A stretch of DNA of 10,745 nt from contig CALGIR010000279.1 in NCBI GenBank assembly GCA_937915475.1, positions 1 through 10,745 of the forward strand. The letters run 5' to 3'. The notes below the pieces were generated by a model. That model made no database searches. It was not told where the DNA came from and saw nothing but the letters and a program-made list of their open reading frames with translations. The position numbers and the translations under genes were made by a program. Shown here piece by piece: positions 1 to 7,759 of the stretch (positions within the stretch are counted from its first letter, which is position 1; the number at the start of each line of letters is the position of its first letter). The DNA comes from an uncultured Bacteroidales bacterium (GTDB lineage Bacteria; Bacteroidota; Bacteroidia; Bacteroidales; Tenuifilaceae).

Positions 1-861
1 ATTTAGGCTAAATTGGGCGTTGGTTATGGCCAGGTTCTTTGTATCGATGTAAAGTCTTCCGTAGTAAAGAGGCTCTTTAATATTATCTTTTTGGGCAAAG
101 CCAATTACATAGTTAATTTTTTTGTCGATGGTTACCATATCCTCAAGGGTAAAGTTGTAGTAGTTGATATAATCCTCAAAAAACAGGATATCGGGGTTCT
201 TGGCAATATCGAGAAGTAGCGAGACCCTAGGGCCACCCTGTAGCTTAACTGCAAGGGTATCGGCTTTTTTTACATTTGTGCTCTTACGTCCCTTAAATAT
301 CTTAATCCTATCCGCACCGCTAAAATTTTTGTAGGGGGCTTTGTAGATATCCAATACTGCCTCCGAAATTGAGATATAATCGCGGCGTTGCTTTATGGTT
401 TCGCGATAAAAACCAGTGAGCATGTTGGGGTCGTCGCTGTAGTTATATGGGATTTTGGCAATTGCATCGGCAACAAGTTTTTCTACTTCTATTGGCCTTA
501 TTGTCACCTCATCGAGTGGAATTGAAGCGGGTTCAAGTAAAACTTCAGTGTTGCCCTGCATAAGGGTTTCAACTGGCACTAGTTTGGTTATGTAACCTAG
601 ATGCGAGAATTCAACCTCGCTAGCATTAAGTAAAGGACTAATCTTAAGGGTAAAATTACCCTCACTGTTGGTAACTGTTCCAACGTGTGAATTGGGTATG
701 GCTATGTAGGCAAAGAACAGTGCATTTTTTGTTTTTGCATCTTTTAGGTTCCCATTAATGGTGATGTATCCGTTACTATTCTGAGCAAATAAAGGAGCCA
801 AGAACAGCATGAGCAAAGATGCCAAGCCCATAACTCTGAGTTTTTTAGCTAGTGTTTTCAT
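1..861 (-). CDS. Secreted carboxypeptidase-regulatory-like domain protein, 3' end outside window
   Basis: An open frame of 287 codons runs from an ATG at 861 to the window edge with no stop, so the C-terminal part is missing. Residues 1-26 form a signal peptide (basic start, then a hydrophobic stretch ending LFAQ). Residues about 33-112 look like the carboxypeptidase-regulatory-like beta-sandwich common in Bacteroidota: ITINGNLKDAKT, an AYIAIPNSHVGTVTNSEGNF turn, and EFSHLGYITK. Residues about 125-175 carry the usual follow-on segment (VADAIAKIPYNY, then GFYRETIKQRRDYISISEAV). Such proteins are exported and often act at the outer membrane, but this subgroup has no settled function. The upstream operon ends in a terminator at 946-975, so this gene is probably transcribed separately. 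The family call is firm; a role in lipid transport is not implied. Confidence 0.85.
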   Translation of the reverse strand, partial: MKTLAKKLRVMGLASLLMLFLAPLFAQNSNGYITINGNLKDAKTKNALFFAYIAIPNSHVGTVTNSEGNFTLKISPLLNASEVEFSHLGYITKLVPVETLMQGNTEVLLEPASIPLDEVTIRPIEVEKLVADAIAKIPYNYSDDPNMLTGFYRETIKQRRDYISISEAVLDIYKAPYKNFSGADRIKIFKGRKSTNVKKADTLAVKLQGGPRVSLLLDIAKNPDILFFEDYINYYNFTLEDMVTIDKKINYVIGFAQKDNIKEPLYYGRLYIDTKNLAITNAQFSLN

Positions 862-945
862 GGTGGTATCTAATTTAAGTTTAATAATTCAAATCCTTTC
901 ACTAGTATGACCCCTTTGAGTAAAGATACCCTATTTTTTTTAAAA

Positions 946-975
946 AAATCCAATGCTCAGTAGAACATTGGATTT
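946..975 (-). terminator. Rho-independent terminator after the lipid-export cluster
   Basis: A perfect 10-bp inverted repeat (AAATCCAATG at 946-955, CATTGGATTT at 966-975) with a 10-nt loop lies 24 bp after the stop codon at 1000. Read on the minus strand, the stem is followed directly by a T run (plus-strand A run at 942-948). This is the form expected of an intrinsic terminator for the minus-strand cluster, and it separates that cluster from the gene starting at 861. Confidence 0.85.
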
Positions 976-999
976 AATGAATTGTTGATATTGAATGGG

Positions 1000-2238
1000 T
1001 TAGAAGCTGTATTTTATTTTAGTGTATATCATATCGTTGGCACTAAACTGACCAAACCTACCCTTGTCGCCAACAAAGATGTTTGCGCCAAGCTGAATAT
1101 CAAATCCATCGGCAAATGCATAAGAGATTTTAGGTCTGATAAGCGCATCCTCATTGTTTAGGCCGACGTATGCAAACAGTTCTAGCCATAATTTTTCTCT
1201 AAGGAAATCCTTTTTTGCAAGAAATGTCATGGTACTCTCAACCTCATCGTTTTGTATTCCCTGTTCGTAGTCGAGTATATTCTCCTGAATAAATTGTGCC
1301 GAAAGCATTATGCCAGCGAGATTGTAATCCAACCCAACCATATAGTGTAAATAATTCTTTTTTATGGTAGCATCTGGGATTGTTGGCGTTTCTGTTTGGA
1401 AATATTTTCCTGCGTAGTATCCACCCTCACCTCTAACTAAAGTTGGTCCAAGTGGTATGCTAAAACTTGCTCCACCCATGGTTAATCTATGGTGCTCAGG
1501 TCTTACTGTTAGTCCAGTGAACTGCATTGTAATTGGGTCAATTTCCTTGGTCATATGCATAGTAGGTTCATCATCCCAGAAGTATCCTCCCACAATCTCA
1601 AAGTCGGCACGCGAACCCATGCTTGAAAATCTAAGGAAGAGTTCACTATTCTCAAGGCTTGGAGTAATTTCTGCTGTTGAGTTGTCGAAGGTTGGCGCTA
1701 TTGGAAATGGCATAACGGGACGCCAAATTGAATTCATTTCGGGCATTTTATTTGGGCTAAAAACTGGGGCCCAAACCGCTTCAATTGTGCTGTTGCCAAA
1801 GTAGTAGTTTACTTTTGCTGCGGTTATTCCCATTCTAATCTCATCAAAATCGGGAAGGAGGAATTCCTTTAAATCTTTAGGCGAAACGGCATCAGTTATA
1901 AATACTCCCTCAGCCTTTCCGTATATAATCTGTTGTTTTCCAACCCTGATATCAAATTTATCGAATCGCATATCTAGATAAGCTTCACGTAGTCCAAACT
2001 CCAAATCGCGGTCGAAGTAGTGGTTTAGGTAAGGATTTACCTTAAAGGCAATTCTGTTGGCGGATTTCTCAAAATTAAGATTAAGGGTGTTTTGGACTAT
2101 TGAGAATTCATTGTCCCCACCTGTAAGCACGCCAGTGTAGTTTCTGGCATAACCTGTTATCTCAAGGTTTTCCTGTGCTTTTGCTTGATTTAGTAATACA
2201 AAAGCCAGCAGTACTGTTACAACTATTTTTAGTTTCAT
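1000..2238 (-). CDS. DUF1302-like outer-membrane beta-barrel protein
   Basis: 412 residues with a signal peptide (cleavage likely after A21, in QAKAQ). The rest alternates as amphipathic beta strands and ends in KIKYSF, the terminal phenylalanine typical of outer-membrane barrels. Residues about 84-160 resemble the DUF1302 family: REAYLDM, DIRVGKQQIIYGKAEG, then D116 and SPKDLKEFLLPDFDEIRMG. DUF1302 barrels in proteobacteria are often encoded beside a LolA-fold protein (DUF1329) and an MMPL/RND pump. That arrangement recurs here, with a LolA-like gene 35 bp upstream and an RND gene at the head of the cluster. The protein is likely the outer-membrane exit or acceptor component of a lipid path (inference). 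It is last in the operon, before the terminator at 946-975. Only a weak A-rich ribosome-binding stretch precedes the ATG. Confidence 0.75.
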   Translation of the reverse strand: MKLKIVVTVLLAFVLLNQAKAQENLEITGYARNYTGVLTGGDNEFSIVQNTLNLNFEKSANRIAFKVNPYLNHYFDRDLEFGLREAYLDMRFDKFDIRVGKQQIIYGKAEGVFITDAVSPKDLKEFLLPDFDEIRMGITAAKVNYYFGNSTIEAVWAPVFSPNKMPEMNSIWRPVMPFPIAPTFDNSTAEITPSLENSELFLRFSSMGSRADFEIVGGYFWDDEPTMHMTKEIDPITMQFTGLTVRPEHHRLTMGGASFSIPLGPTLVRGEGGYYAGKYFQTETPTIPDATIKKNYLHYMVGLDYNLAGIMLSAQFIQENILDYEQGIQNDEVESTMTFLAKKDFLREKLWLELFAYVGLNNEDALIRPKISYAFADGFDIQLGANIFVGDKGRFGQFSANDMIYTKIKYSF

Positions 2239-2273
2239 TTCTTTTGAGTTTTCAGTTAAACGAAAGAGGAATA

Positions 2274-3053
2274 TTAGCTACCCAAGGTCATGCTGCGCTC
2301 AGTAAATCTACTGTCGGGTATGCCCTTGTTTTTCTCAACATCAGTAAATTTCATTGTAGTTTTGTGGTCGCGTTGCACGTTATGCATCTCGGTTTCTAGG
2401 ATTGTCCAGAATCCATTCACTTTTGCAAAGTTTTTTATGGATAGAACCTTGAGCAATCGACCTCTATCATCGTAAAACTCTCTTTTTAAACCCAGATAAT
2501 TATCTTTCATAACCCAGGTAATGGTTTTTGAGTATATGTACCCGCTCTCTTTCGGAGTACTTTCCACAACGTAGCATTCTTTACCTTCAATGGTTTCCTC
2601 GCGTAGGAGTTTATGGGTATCCTGATTTGGGTGCCTATCACCAAGATCGTCGTAGGTAAAGTCTGACCCCATAAAGTAATCGCTTTTGCTATCGCTTGAG
2701 ATTCGTCTGGTTCTTTTTAGAGCAGGAAGATAAATCCATTGATTGTCGCTTTGCCCATCGGAATAACTCCAGTTCATAAACGATGTATTCCTTACATCGG
2801 CGGGGGAGAGGAAGTACATAATCTTCTTCTCCACTTTTCCGTCGTCTTTAATGTATTGCTTTAGAGTTCTTACTCTTTGCTCCCCCCTATTATTGGTGAG
2901 CGTCATCGAGAGGTTCCCTTGTGTATCATCGCCCGAGGGGTTGTTGTAAACCTTTTCCATAATTTGCTGTCCGGTTTGCTGAGCAATCGACTGATTTGCA
3001 AATCCTGATACCACGAATGCTATTAATAGCATGGTTAATGTTTTTGTTTTCAT
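2274..3053 (-). CDS. LolA-like periplasmic lipid/lipoprotein carrier (outer-membrane lipoprotein-sorting family)
   Basis: 259 residues with a signal peptide cleaved probably after A24 (SIAQ). The mature protein has the hallmarks of the LolA_like family (Pfam PF17131 type): FLSPADVRNTSF at 81-92, QWIYLPALKRTRRISS at 105-120, then FMGSDFTYDDL at 127-137. After these come beta strands ending with TTMKFTDVEKNKGIPDSRF. The family has the open beta-sheet fold of LolA/LolB, which binds acyl chains, and it commonly travels with MMPL-type RND pumps. It is therefore a good candidate for the periplasmic shuttle between the pump encoded at 5463-7751 and the barrels of this cluster; the cargo is unknown. 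No lipobox is visible, so it should be soluble. A clear AGGAGA sits 7 nt before the ATG. Confidence 0.85.
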   Translation of the reverse strand: MKTKTLTMLLIAFVVSGFANQSIAQQTGQQIMEKVYNNPSGDDTQGNLSMTLTNNRGEQRVRTLKQYIKDDGKVEKKIMYFLSPADVRNTSFMNWSYSDGQSDNQWIYLPALKRTRRISSDSKSDYFMGSDFTYDDLGDRHPNQDTHKLLREETIEGKECYVVESTPKESGYIYSKTITWVMKDNYLGLKREFYDDRGRLLKVLSIKNFAKVNGFWTILETEMHNVQRDHKTTMKFTDVEKNKGIPDSRFTERSMTLGS

Positions 3054-3060
3054 TTTTTGT

Positions 3061-3066
3061 TCTCCT
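3061..3066 (-). promoter_or_regulatory. Shine-Dalgarno site of the LolA-like gene
   Basis: AGGAGA on the minus strand, 7 nt before the ATG at 3053. Good Shine-Dalgarno sites are uncommon in Bacteroidota. This one confirms the start and suggests relatively strong or independent translation of the carrier. Confidence 0.6.
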
Positions 3067-3100
3067 AAATTTAGTTTGTGTTATTTCTGATTATTTGTGT

Positions 3101-3715
3101 TTACCTATAGATTGCTACCCCAAATCCAAGCTCTAAAATATCACTAAGGTTAAGGGTTTGTTCATTTCCATAAAGACTTACCATATAAAGTACCCTGCTT
3201 CCCACTCTGAAGTAAAATGCAGTTCCTGCTGAAGGGGTTTTATTTGCAAAAAGTTTTGTTTTTATCTCTCCTCCTAAAAATACGCCTCCCATTCTTCCTG
3301 GCGACCACCAGTAGTAACTATCAGGGTATTGAGAAGGAAGGTTTACCCAATAATCGGAGCCAAAGGTGTAATGCAGGAAAAATCCTAAATTAAAAGGGTG
3401 AACTAAAATATCACCATAAGCGAATTCGAATAGTTTTGAAGTGGCTTGAATACTCAGTGAGTTTATGGAATTCTTTGCTATTGATTTGGGTACAAATCCA
3501 TAGAAAGCAGTTACGTCGAGCCTACTGTCAAAAAAAGTATAACCTATACCAGGGGATATAAAGCCTATCCCTCCTGCATACTGCAGTTTAACGTAATGAG
3601 GTAGGAGTTTACTTCTCTCAAGTGAGTCTGCACTGCTAAAACCAGCAGTTGGTAAAAGCAAGATTAGGCTCATTAGTAATATTCTAGAAACTATGATTTT
3701 CAATTTCGTAGCCAC
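3101..3715 (-). CDS. Small outer-membrane beta-barrel-like protein of unknown family
   Basis: Up to 204 residues. I do not recognise the family. The frame is chosen from a GTG at 3715 because that start supplies a basic n-region (K4, K6, R11) before the hydrophobic core and a likely cleavage after A29 (FSSA). The only downstream ATG (residue 15, at 3673) would leave a signal sequence with no positive charge. With the GTG start the gene overlaps the end of the phosphoesterase gene by 32 bp, implying translational coupling. The mature part has short alternating strands rich in glycine and aromatic residues (KLQYAGGIGFISPGIGY, FDSRLDVTAFYGFVP, FLHYTFGSDYW, YFRVGSRVLYMVSLYG), as in 8-10-strand barrels, and ends in ELGFGVAIYR. 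No catalytic motif is obvious. It may be a structural partner of the neighbouring phosphoesterase. Confidence 0.7.
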   Translation of the reverse strand: MATKLKIIVSRILLMSLILLLPTAGFSSADSLERSKLLPHYVKLQYAGGIGFISPGIGYTFFDSRLDVTAFYGFVPKSIAKNSINSLSIQATSKLFEFAYGDILVHPFNLGFFLHYTFGSDYWVNLPSQYPDSYYWWSPGRMGGVFLGGEIKTKLFANKTPSAGTAFYFRVGSRVLYMVSLYGNEQTLNLSDILELGFGVAIYR

Positions 3716-4496
3716 TTTTGTTGATTTTTAGTACGGTTAACGCCTTATGCTCTACTCCCCAAACATTTATCATTGGTACTGAGCAGTCGTCAAGCATATA
3801 GGCTTCGAAGTTGTGAATATGACCATGAACAGCAGCAATAATGGAAGGGCTTGAATTAAGAATCCTAATAAAATCATCTCTCATATTAGCATCAAAATCA
3901 CTATCATTCAATGGAACATGGAAAATAAGAAGGGCATTATCAAAGGTTTCATTGTGCGATAGTTCATTCTCAAGCCAATCTATATCGGGCACTTCTCCCG
4001 AGTAGGCAAATTCGCGGCTGTTGTTATTGAGGATGATAAACTTGGTTCGACCAACGATTACGCTAAAACCAAGGGGTCCAAACATCTCAAGGAACGCTTG
4101 CTGCCCAATTCCCACAAGGTCGTGATTACCCACGGCAACTAGATATGGTACATTGAGTTGATTCATAATTCTTGAACCCCATTGGTATTGTCTGGGTAAG
4201 CCAAAATCGGTAAAATCTCCAACGTGAATTACAAAATCAACATTAGCTATTTGGTTAACTTTTTCAACAAATTCTTCCCACTCTCTATAGAATCTATGCG
4301 TATCGCCTGTAAATGCTACAGTTATGGTGTCGCTATAGAGAAATGTTGATTGTTTGCTCTGTAGCAATTCAGCATTTTTTCTATTTAAGTCTCTTTCATC
4401 TTCGCTAAAATCTAACGTATAAGGGGAGTAGTCGAACAGATTACTGCACGATGCTAACATGCCAACTAGAAGTGATATAAGTACAAACTTTTTCAT
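3684..4496 (-). CDS. Calcineurin-like metallophosphoesterase lipoprotein
   Basis: 270 residues. The start MKKFVLISLLVGMLASC contains a lipobox (LASC, C17), so the mature protein should be lipid-anchored in the envelope. All the metal-binding blocks of calcineurin-like phosphoesterases are present and in order: GDTH (D65, H67), GDFTD (D94), GNHD (N124, H125), a lone histidine in IFHVPLN (H193) and GHIH (H226, H228). The enzyme is therefore expected to be an active two-metal hydrolase of phosphomono- or diesters; the substrate cannot be read from the sequence. The gene starts 8 bp after the phospholipase-like gene and overlaps the next gene by 32 bp, so the three are almost certainly co-translated. 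Placement between outer-membrane lipid genes suggests a lipid-linked or lipid-derived phosphate as substrate (inference). Confidence 0.88.
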   Translation of the reverse strand: MKKFVLISLLVGMLASCSNLFDYSPYTLDFSEDERDLNRKNAELLQSKQSTFLYSDTITVAFTGDTHRFYREWEEFVEKVNQIANVDFVIHVGDFTDFGLPRQYQWGSRIMNQLNVPYLVAVGNHDLVGIGQQAFLEMFGPLGFSVIVGRTKFIILNNNSREFAYSGEVPDIDWLENELSHNETFDNALLIFHVPLNDSDFDANMRDDFIRILNSSPSIIAAVHGHIHNFEAYMLDDCSVPMINVWGVEHKALTVLKINKSGYEIENHSF

Positions 4497-4504
4497 TATA
4501 ATTA

Positions 4505-5431
4505 CTAATTAAATGCGTATGCTTGAAGACCAAGTCGTAATATTTTAATTCTGTCCATAAACTGCATGTTGTAGTAGTCCTTGCCAGTGTAGAAATTGAC
4601 AAAAAAGCTAACATCATTGAGTACTGGAGGCCGATAGGATATTGTGAAAGAGAGGTTGAACCGCTCCCCTAGGTCGAAGAATGATGCATTATTTGTATCG
4701 CCAAACATCCAAGTAGTCTCAATATTTGTTTGTACATGAGGCAATTCTGTTTTATAACCCAATCGCCTTAGGGTCGATTTTGGAAGAGGAAATCGAAAAA
4801 TCCTTATGTCATTATGCCAGCGGAGGAAACTATAAACTCCTTCTAATTCCGGACTTCTAGCAACATTAACATGGTATTCTACTGAAGTTCGGAAGTACTC
4901 TTTGGTATTTGAAAACGGCAGAACCGGTTTATTAAAAAAAGCACCAACTTCTATCATATTCGTTGAAAAATCTCCCGTTTTGGTGTTGAATGTTCCATCT
5001 TCATTTGTAAAGTCATCGTCCTGCCCGTTTGAATGATGCCACAGGGTTAGGAATACGTATTTTACTTGCTCGCTTGTTCTGCTAATTTGATGATAGAAAG
5101 TTGCGTTAGGCATATAGCTGGGCGCACGAACAGGGAATGATTTTTCAGCCTCCATTCTGATTAGTATGGCTGGTGATATGGTTGCTCCCCAGCGTGCATC
5201 CCTACTTGTGCGCAGTAAAAAGTAAGGGGAGATTAATCCTTCAAAAATAAGAGGGTCAAGGTTTCCAAAACCCTGTCCAAAAGTAATGTAGCTGTCAACC
5301 TGATTGGCCCTGATAGACTGAAAGAAATCACTCTCAATTCTTGTGGAGTCAATGGGTTGTGCTTTGGTGTTTTTTGCTAAAACACCTAACCCTAGCACAG
5401 CTGCAAGTATTATTACTCTAATTTTTTTCAT
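4505..5431 (-). CDS. Outer-membrane phospholipase A (OMPLA/PldA-like) barrel enzyme
   Basis: 308 residues with a signal peptide (cleavage near A24, TKAQ). Residues 131-136 read WHHSNG, giving H132-x-S134-N135-G136. This matches the H-x-S-N-G block of E. coli OMPLA, whose catalytic residues are H142, S144 and N156. An STN at 156-158 follows, on what looks like the next strand, and N158 is the candidate third catalytic residue. The distance from H132 to N158 is 26, against 14 in E. coli, so an acidic loop of about 12 residues (DDDFTNEDG) is inserted. The end also fits the family, with FYTGKDYYNMQF followed by a last strand (LRLGLQAYAF). The reaction would be calcium-dependent hydrolysis of phospholipid acyl esters in the outer membrane. 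The calcium-site residues are not clearly conserved: Q137 follows the motif where E. coli has arginine. It lies 31 bp after the RND gene. Confidence 0.72.
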   Translation of the reverse strand: MKKIRVIILAAVLGLGVLAKNTKAQPIDSTRIESDFFQSIRANQVDSYITFGQGFGNLDPLIFEGLISPYFLLRTSRDARWGATISPAILIRMEAEKSFPVRAPSYMPNATFYHQISRTSEQVKYVFLTLWHHSNGQDDDFTNEDGTFNTKTGDFSTNMIEVGAFFNKPVLPFSNTKEYFRTSVEYHVNVARSPELEGVYSFLRWHNDIRIFRFPLPKSTLRRLGYKTELPHVQTNIETTWMFGDTNNASFFDLGERFNLSFTISYRPPVLNDVSFFVNFYTGKDYYNMQFMDRIKILRLGLQAYAFN

Positions 5432-5438
5432 GATTAAT

Positions 5439-5445
5439 CTCCCCT
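5439..5445 (-). promoter_or_regulatory. Strong Shine-Dalgarno site of the phospholipase-like gene
   Basis: AGGGGAG on the minus strand, 7 nt before the ATG at 5431. It fixes the start codon and stands out because the neighbouring RND and phosphoesterase genes have no such site. Confidence 0.6.
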
Positions 5446-5462
5446 AACTATCTCTATAGGAG

Positions 5463-7751
5463 TTACTTCTTAGTTGGTTTGATAAAAACGTTGAAGGTGT
5501 AAACCAGAATCATCATAATTGTTAGGGTTCCCACAAGGCTGGTGAACATATTCATGGAGACCAATGTCCCTAATTTTCGGTTTGGTGGGAAAACGGAGAA
5601 TAGCAAAACCAAAAAGCCTGAAATTACCACAACAGCATTGAAGAGAATGGCTTTCCCCGTTTGGTTCATTGTAGCGTAAAGTCCCAAAAGTTTATCGCCC
5701 TTAACCTTTGTGTTCTCCTTGTAGTACTGCAAGAAATGGATTGCATAATCGATACCTATACCAATAGCAATGCTGGATAGAAGTGCCGTGGTTGTGCTTA
5801 GCGGTATGTTTAGCGCACCCATTACTCCAAAGCTAAAGATTGCCGTTAGGGCAATAGGAGTGGACCCAATTAACCCTGCCTTAATGCTTCGGAACATCAC
5901 ACTAAGTAGAATTAGCACTAGCACAAGCGATATGGCAATACTCATAATCTGACCTTCAAAAATTAAATCCGTAAATATTAGGGCTTTATAGCCTGACCCA
6001 GCATAGTTTACCGTGATGCCGTTTTTGTTAAACCTATCCTCAAACTGTTTAATTACGCTTAATGCTTCGTTTATTGTTTTTGAATCGTCGCCCTTAAGCT
6101 GAAAGGTGATATTGGTTCTGTTGTAATCGTAGTTAATAACCTTAATAAGGTTCTGTGGGTCGCCAGACATCTCATAAAGCAGCAAGTACTGAGCAATCAT
6201 CTCGTTGCTTGATGGAATTGAGTAGAACTCATCCTTATCGGCATTCATCACCTTATTCATTCGCTTTATATAGTCGGCCAAAGAGAATGAGTTACCCACC
6301 AGCGCAAGCTTTTGAGTTTCGGCTTGCAACTCATCCATTAGGATTAGATTTGCAGGTTGCTTAAAAGCATCGTTATCACTGCTCTCAAGTATAACATTTA
6401 GGGTTGATGTTCCCCCAAATTTGCTGTTCACAAACCTATCGGTTTGTACAATTTCACTGTTCTCCTCAAAATTGGCTAGGAAGCTGGAGTTAATCCATAC
6501 CTTTTGGATTCCCCAAACAGAGAATATTAGCACAAGGACCACTGAGATATAGATAACCTTTTTCTTTTTAAGCAGCCAGTCACTCACCTTCTCCCACGTT
6601 CCATCCTGTTGTGTAGTTTTAACTTTCTCCTTTTTAGGGCGATAACCAAGTATTATTACCATTGCTGGTAAAAATGATAGGGCAAGAATAAACGCCGTTA
6701 GTATTCCAACCGCAGTAAAAATACCAAAGTACTTAATTGGGTATACTTGCGATGACAGCAGCGAGATAAAACCAATGATTGTTGTAAATGCAGCCATTGC
6801 CAATGGAGCCTTTAACACTTTTATTACGTAAAGCACCGCATCGGTTCTGCTGCCATCGGGATTGTTTATATAAAATTTTGATAGGTGGTTGTAGAAGTAT
6901 ACTCCATAGGCAACTCCAATGGCTATTAGCATTACGGGTATCATTGTTGAAACAGAGTAGATTGGTACTCCAAGCACCGACATCAACCCAAATGCCCAGA
7001 TTGAGCTAATAAAGACGCTTATCAAAGTAGCACTGGTTGCCCTTACGCTCCTAAGCAACAGGTAAAGCACAATGCCGATTACAAGCAAAACTATGGGAAC
7101 CATTCGTTTCATATCTGCTGGGCCTAGTAGAGCCATTGTGCCCTCTACAATAGGGCGACCAGCTACGTATATGGTCTCGTCATCACTTTCGAAACTCTTA
7201 GCAAATTCCATAATCTCCTTGTAGAACTCCTGTGAGAAATCACCTCCACGCATTCCGGCAACAATAAGGGCTACGGTCTCATCTGTTGATACAAAACGCC
7301 CATAAGCCATATCGTTTGTTCTAACATTCTGGCGAATTTCATCGAGTTGTTCTGCCGATTGAGGCACTCTTTTGTAGAATGGTTTAACATTGAGTCCGTA
7401 TTCATCGCCAATTATATTATCAGCGGTGTATATCGACATAACATCAATATCCTCAAACTCATCCATTGCCTGAAGGTCTTCGCTTATTTCCTTTATTTTC
7501 CGAAGGGTTTGAGGATTATAGATTCCATTTTTATTCTCAATGGCAATAAGGATTCCATCCTTAATGTTAAACCACTCCTCGGCCTGGTCGCTGTAAACAA
7601 ACGCAGGATGCGTTTTGGGCATGTACTCGTCAAGGTTGGTCTCCATGCGAGCATTTTTGGTCATGGCAAAAGTAAAGTAAACGGTTATTGCCATTACGGC
7701 TACCAAAACCATCCATGACCCGATAAGGAATTTCTTTTTTGTGCAGTTCAT
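5463..7751 (-). CDS. MMPL-type RND superfamily lipid exporter
   Basis: 762 residues with the duplicated RND layout: TM1 at about 8-28, a periplasmic domain at 30-215, five helices at 217-370, then TM7 at 397-416, a second periplasmic domain at 420-598 and five helices at 601-755. The length and single-chain form match MMPL proteins such as HpnN (hopanoid transport) and mycobacterial MmpL3, which move lipids across the inner membrane on proton motive force. The second half carries the relay motif GIGIDYAIHF in TM10 (D668, Y669). The equivalent TM4 segment reads GVAYGVYFYNH, with A281 in place of aspartate. The gene heads the cluster of LolA-like carrier and barrels, and a palindromic operator ends 8 bp before its ATG. 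Substrate unknown; a lipid is most likely. A drug-efflux RND of the AcrB type is excluded by size. Confidence 0.9.
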   Translation of the reverse strand: MNCTKKKFLIGSWMVLVAVMAITVYFTFAMTKNARMETNLDEYMPKTHPAFVYSDQAEEWFNIKDGILIAIENKNGIYNPQTLRKIKEISEDLQAMDEFEDIDVMSIYTADNIIGDEYGLNVKPFYKRVPQSAEQLDEIRQNVRTNDMAYGRFVSTDETVALIVAGMRGGDFSQEFYKEIMEFAKSFESDDETIYVAGRPIVEGTMALLGPADMKRMVPIVLLVIGIVLYLLLRSVRATSATLISVFISSIWAFGLMSVLGVPIYSVSTMIPVMLIAIGVAYGVYFYNHLSKFYINNPDGSRTDAVLYVIKVLKAPLAMAAFTTIIGFISLLSSQVYPIKYFGIFTAVGILTAFILALSFLPAMVIILGYRPKKEKVKTTQQDGTWEKVSDWLLKKKKVIYISVVLVLIFSVWGIQKVWINSSFLANFEENSEIVQTDRFVNSKFGGTSTLNVILESSDNDAFKQPANLILMDELQAETQKLALVGNSFSLADYIKRMNKVMNADKDEFYSIPSSNEMIAQYLLLYEMSGDPQNLIKVINYDYNRTNITFQLKGDDSKTINEALSVIKQFEDRFNKNGITVNYAGSGYKALIFTDLIFEGQIMSIAISLVLVLILLSVMFRSIKAGLIGSTPIALTAIFSFGVMGALNIPLSTTTALLSSIAIGIGIDYAIHFLQYYKENTKVKGDKLLGLYATMNQTGKAILFNAVVVISGFLVLLFSVFPPNRKLGTLVSMNMFTSLVGTLTIMMILVYTFNVFIKPTKK

Positions 7752-7759
7752 AATCTAAT

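Noticed and set aside
13..219. Plus-strand open frame of 68 codons
   Set aside because: It is antisense to the carboxypeptidase-regulatory-like gene, whose minus-strand frame is open for 287 codons with a signal peptide and recognisable domain.
921..928. TATCTTTA (minus strand) as -7 element for the gene starting at 861
   Set aside because: The last base differs from TAnnTTTG and no TTTG lies about 19 bp upstream; the best is TTGG at 21 bp inside the terminator stem. Too weak to list as a promoter.
3101..3715. Lipid A deacylase (PagL-like) identity for the small barrel
   Set aside because: The size is similar, but I could not find a convincing catalytic His-Ser pair in the expected context, only general barrel character.
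7347..7718. Plus-strand open frame of 123 codons opposite the RND gene
   Set aside because: It lies wholly antisense to a well-supported gene, shows no family features, and has no promoter or signal of its own. The same applies to plus-strand frames at 1457-1804 and 9919-10275.
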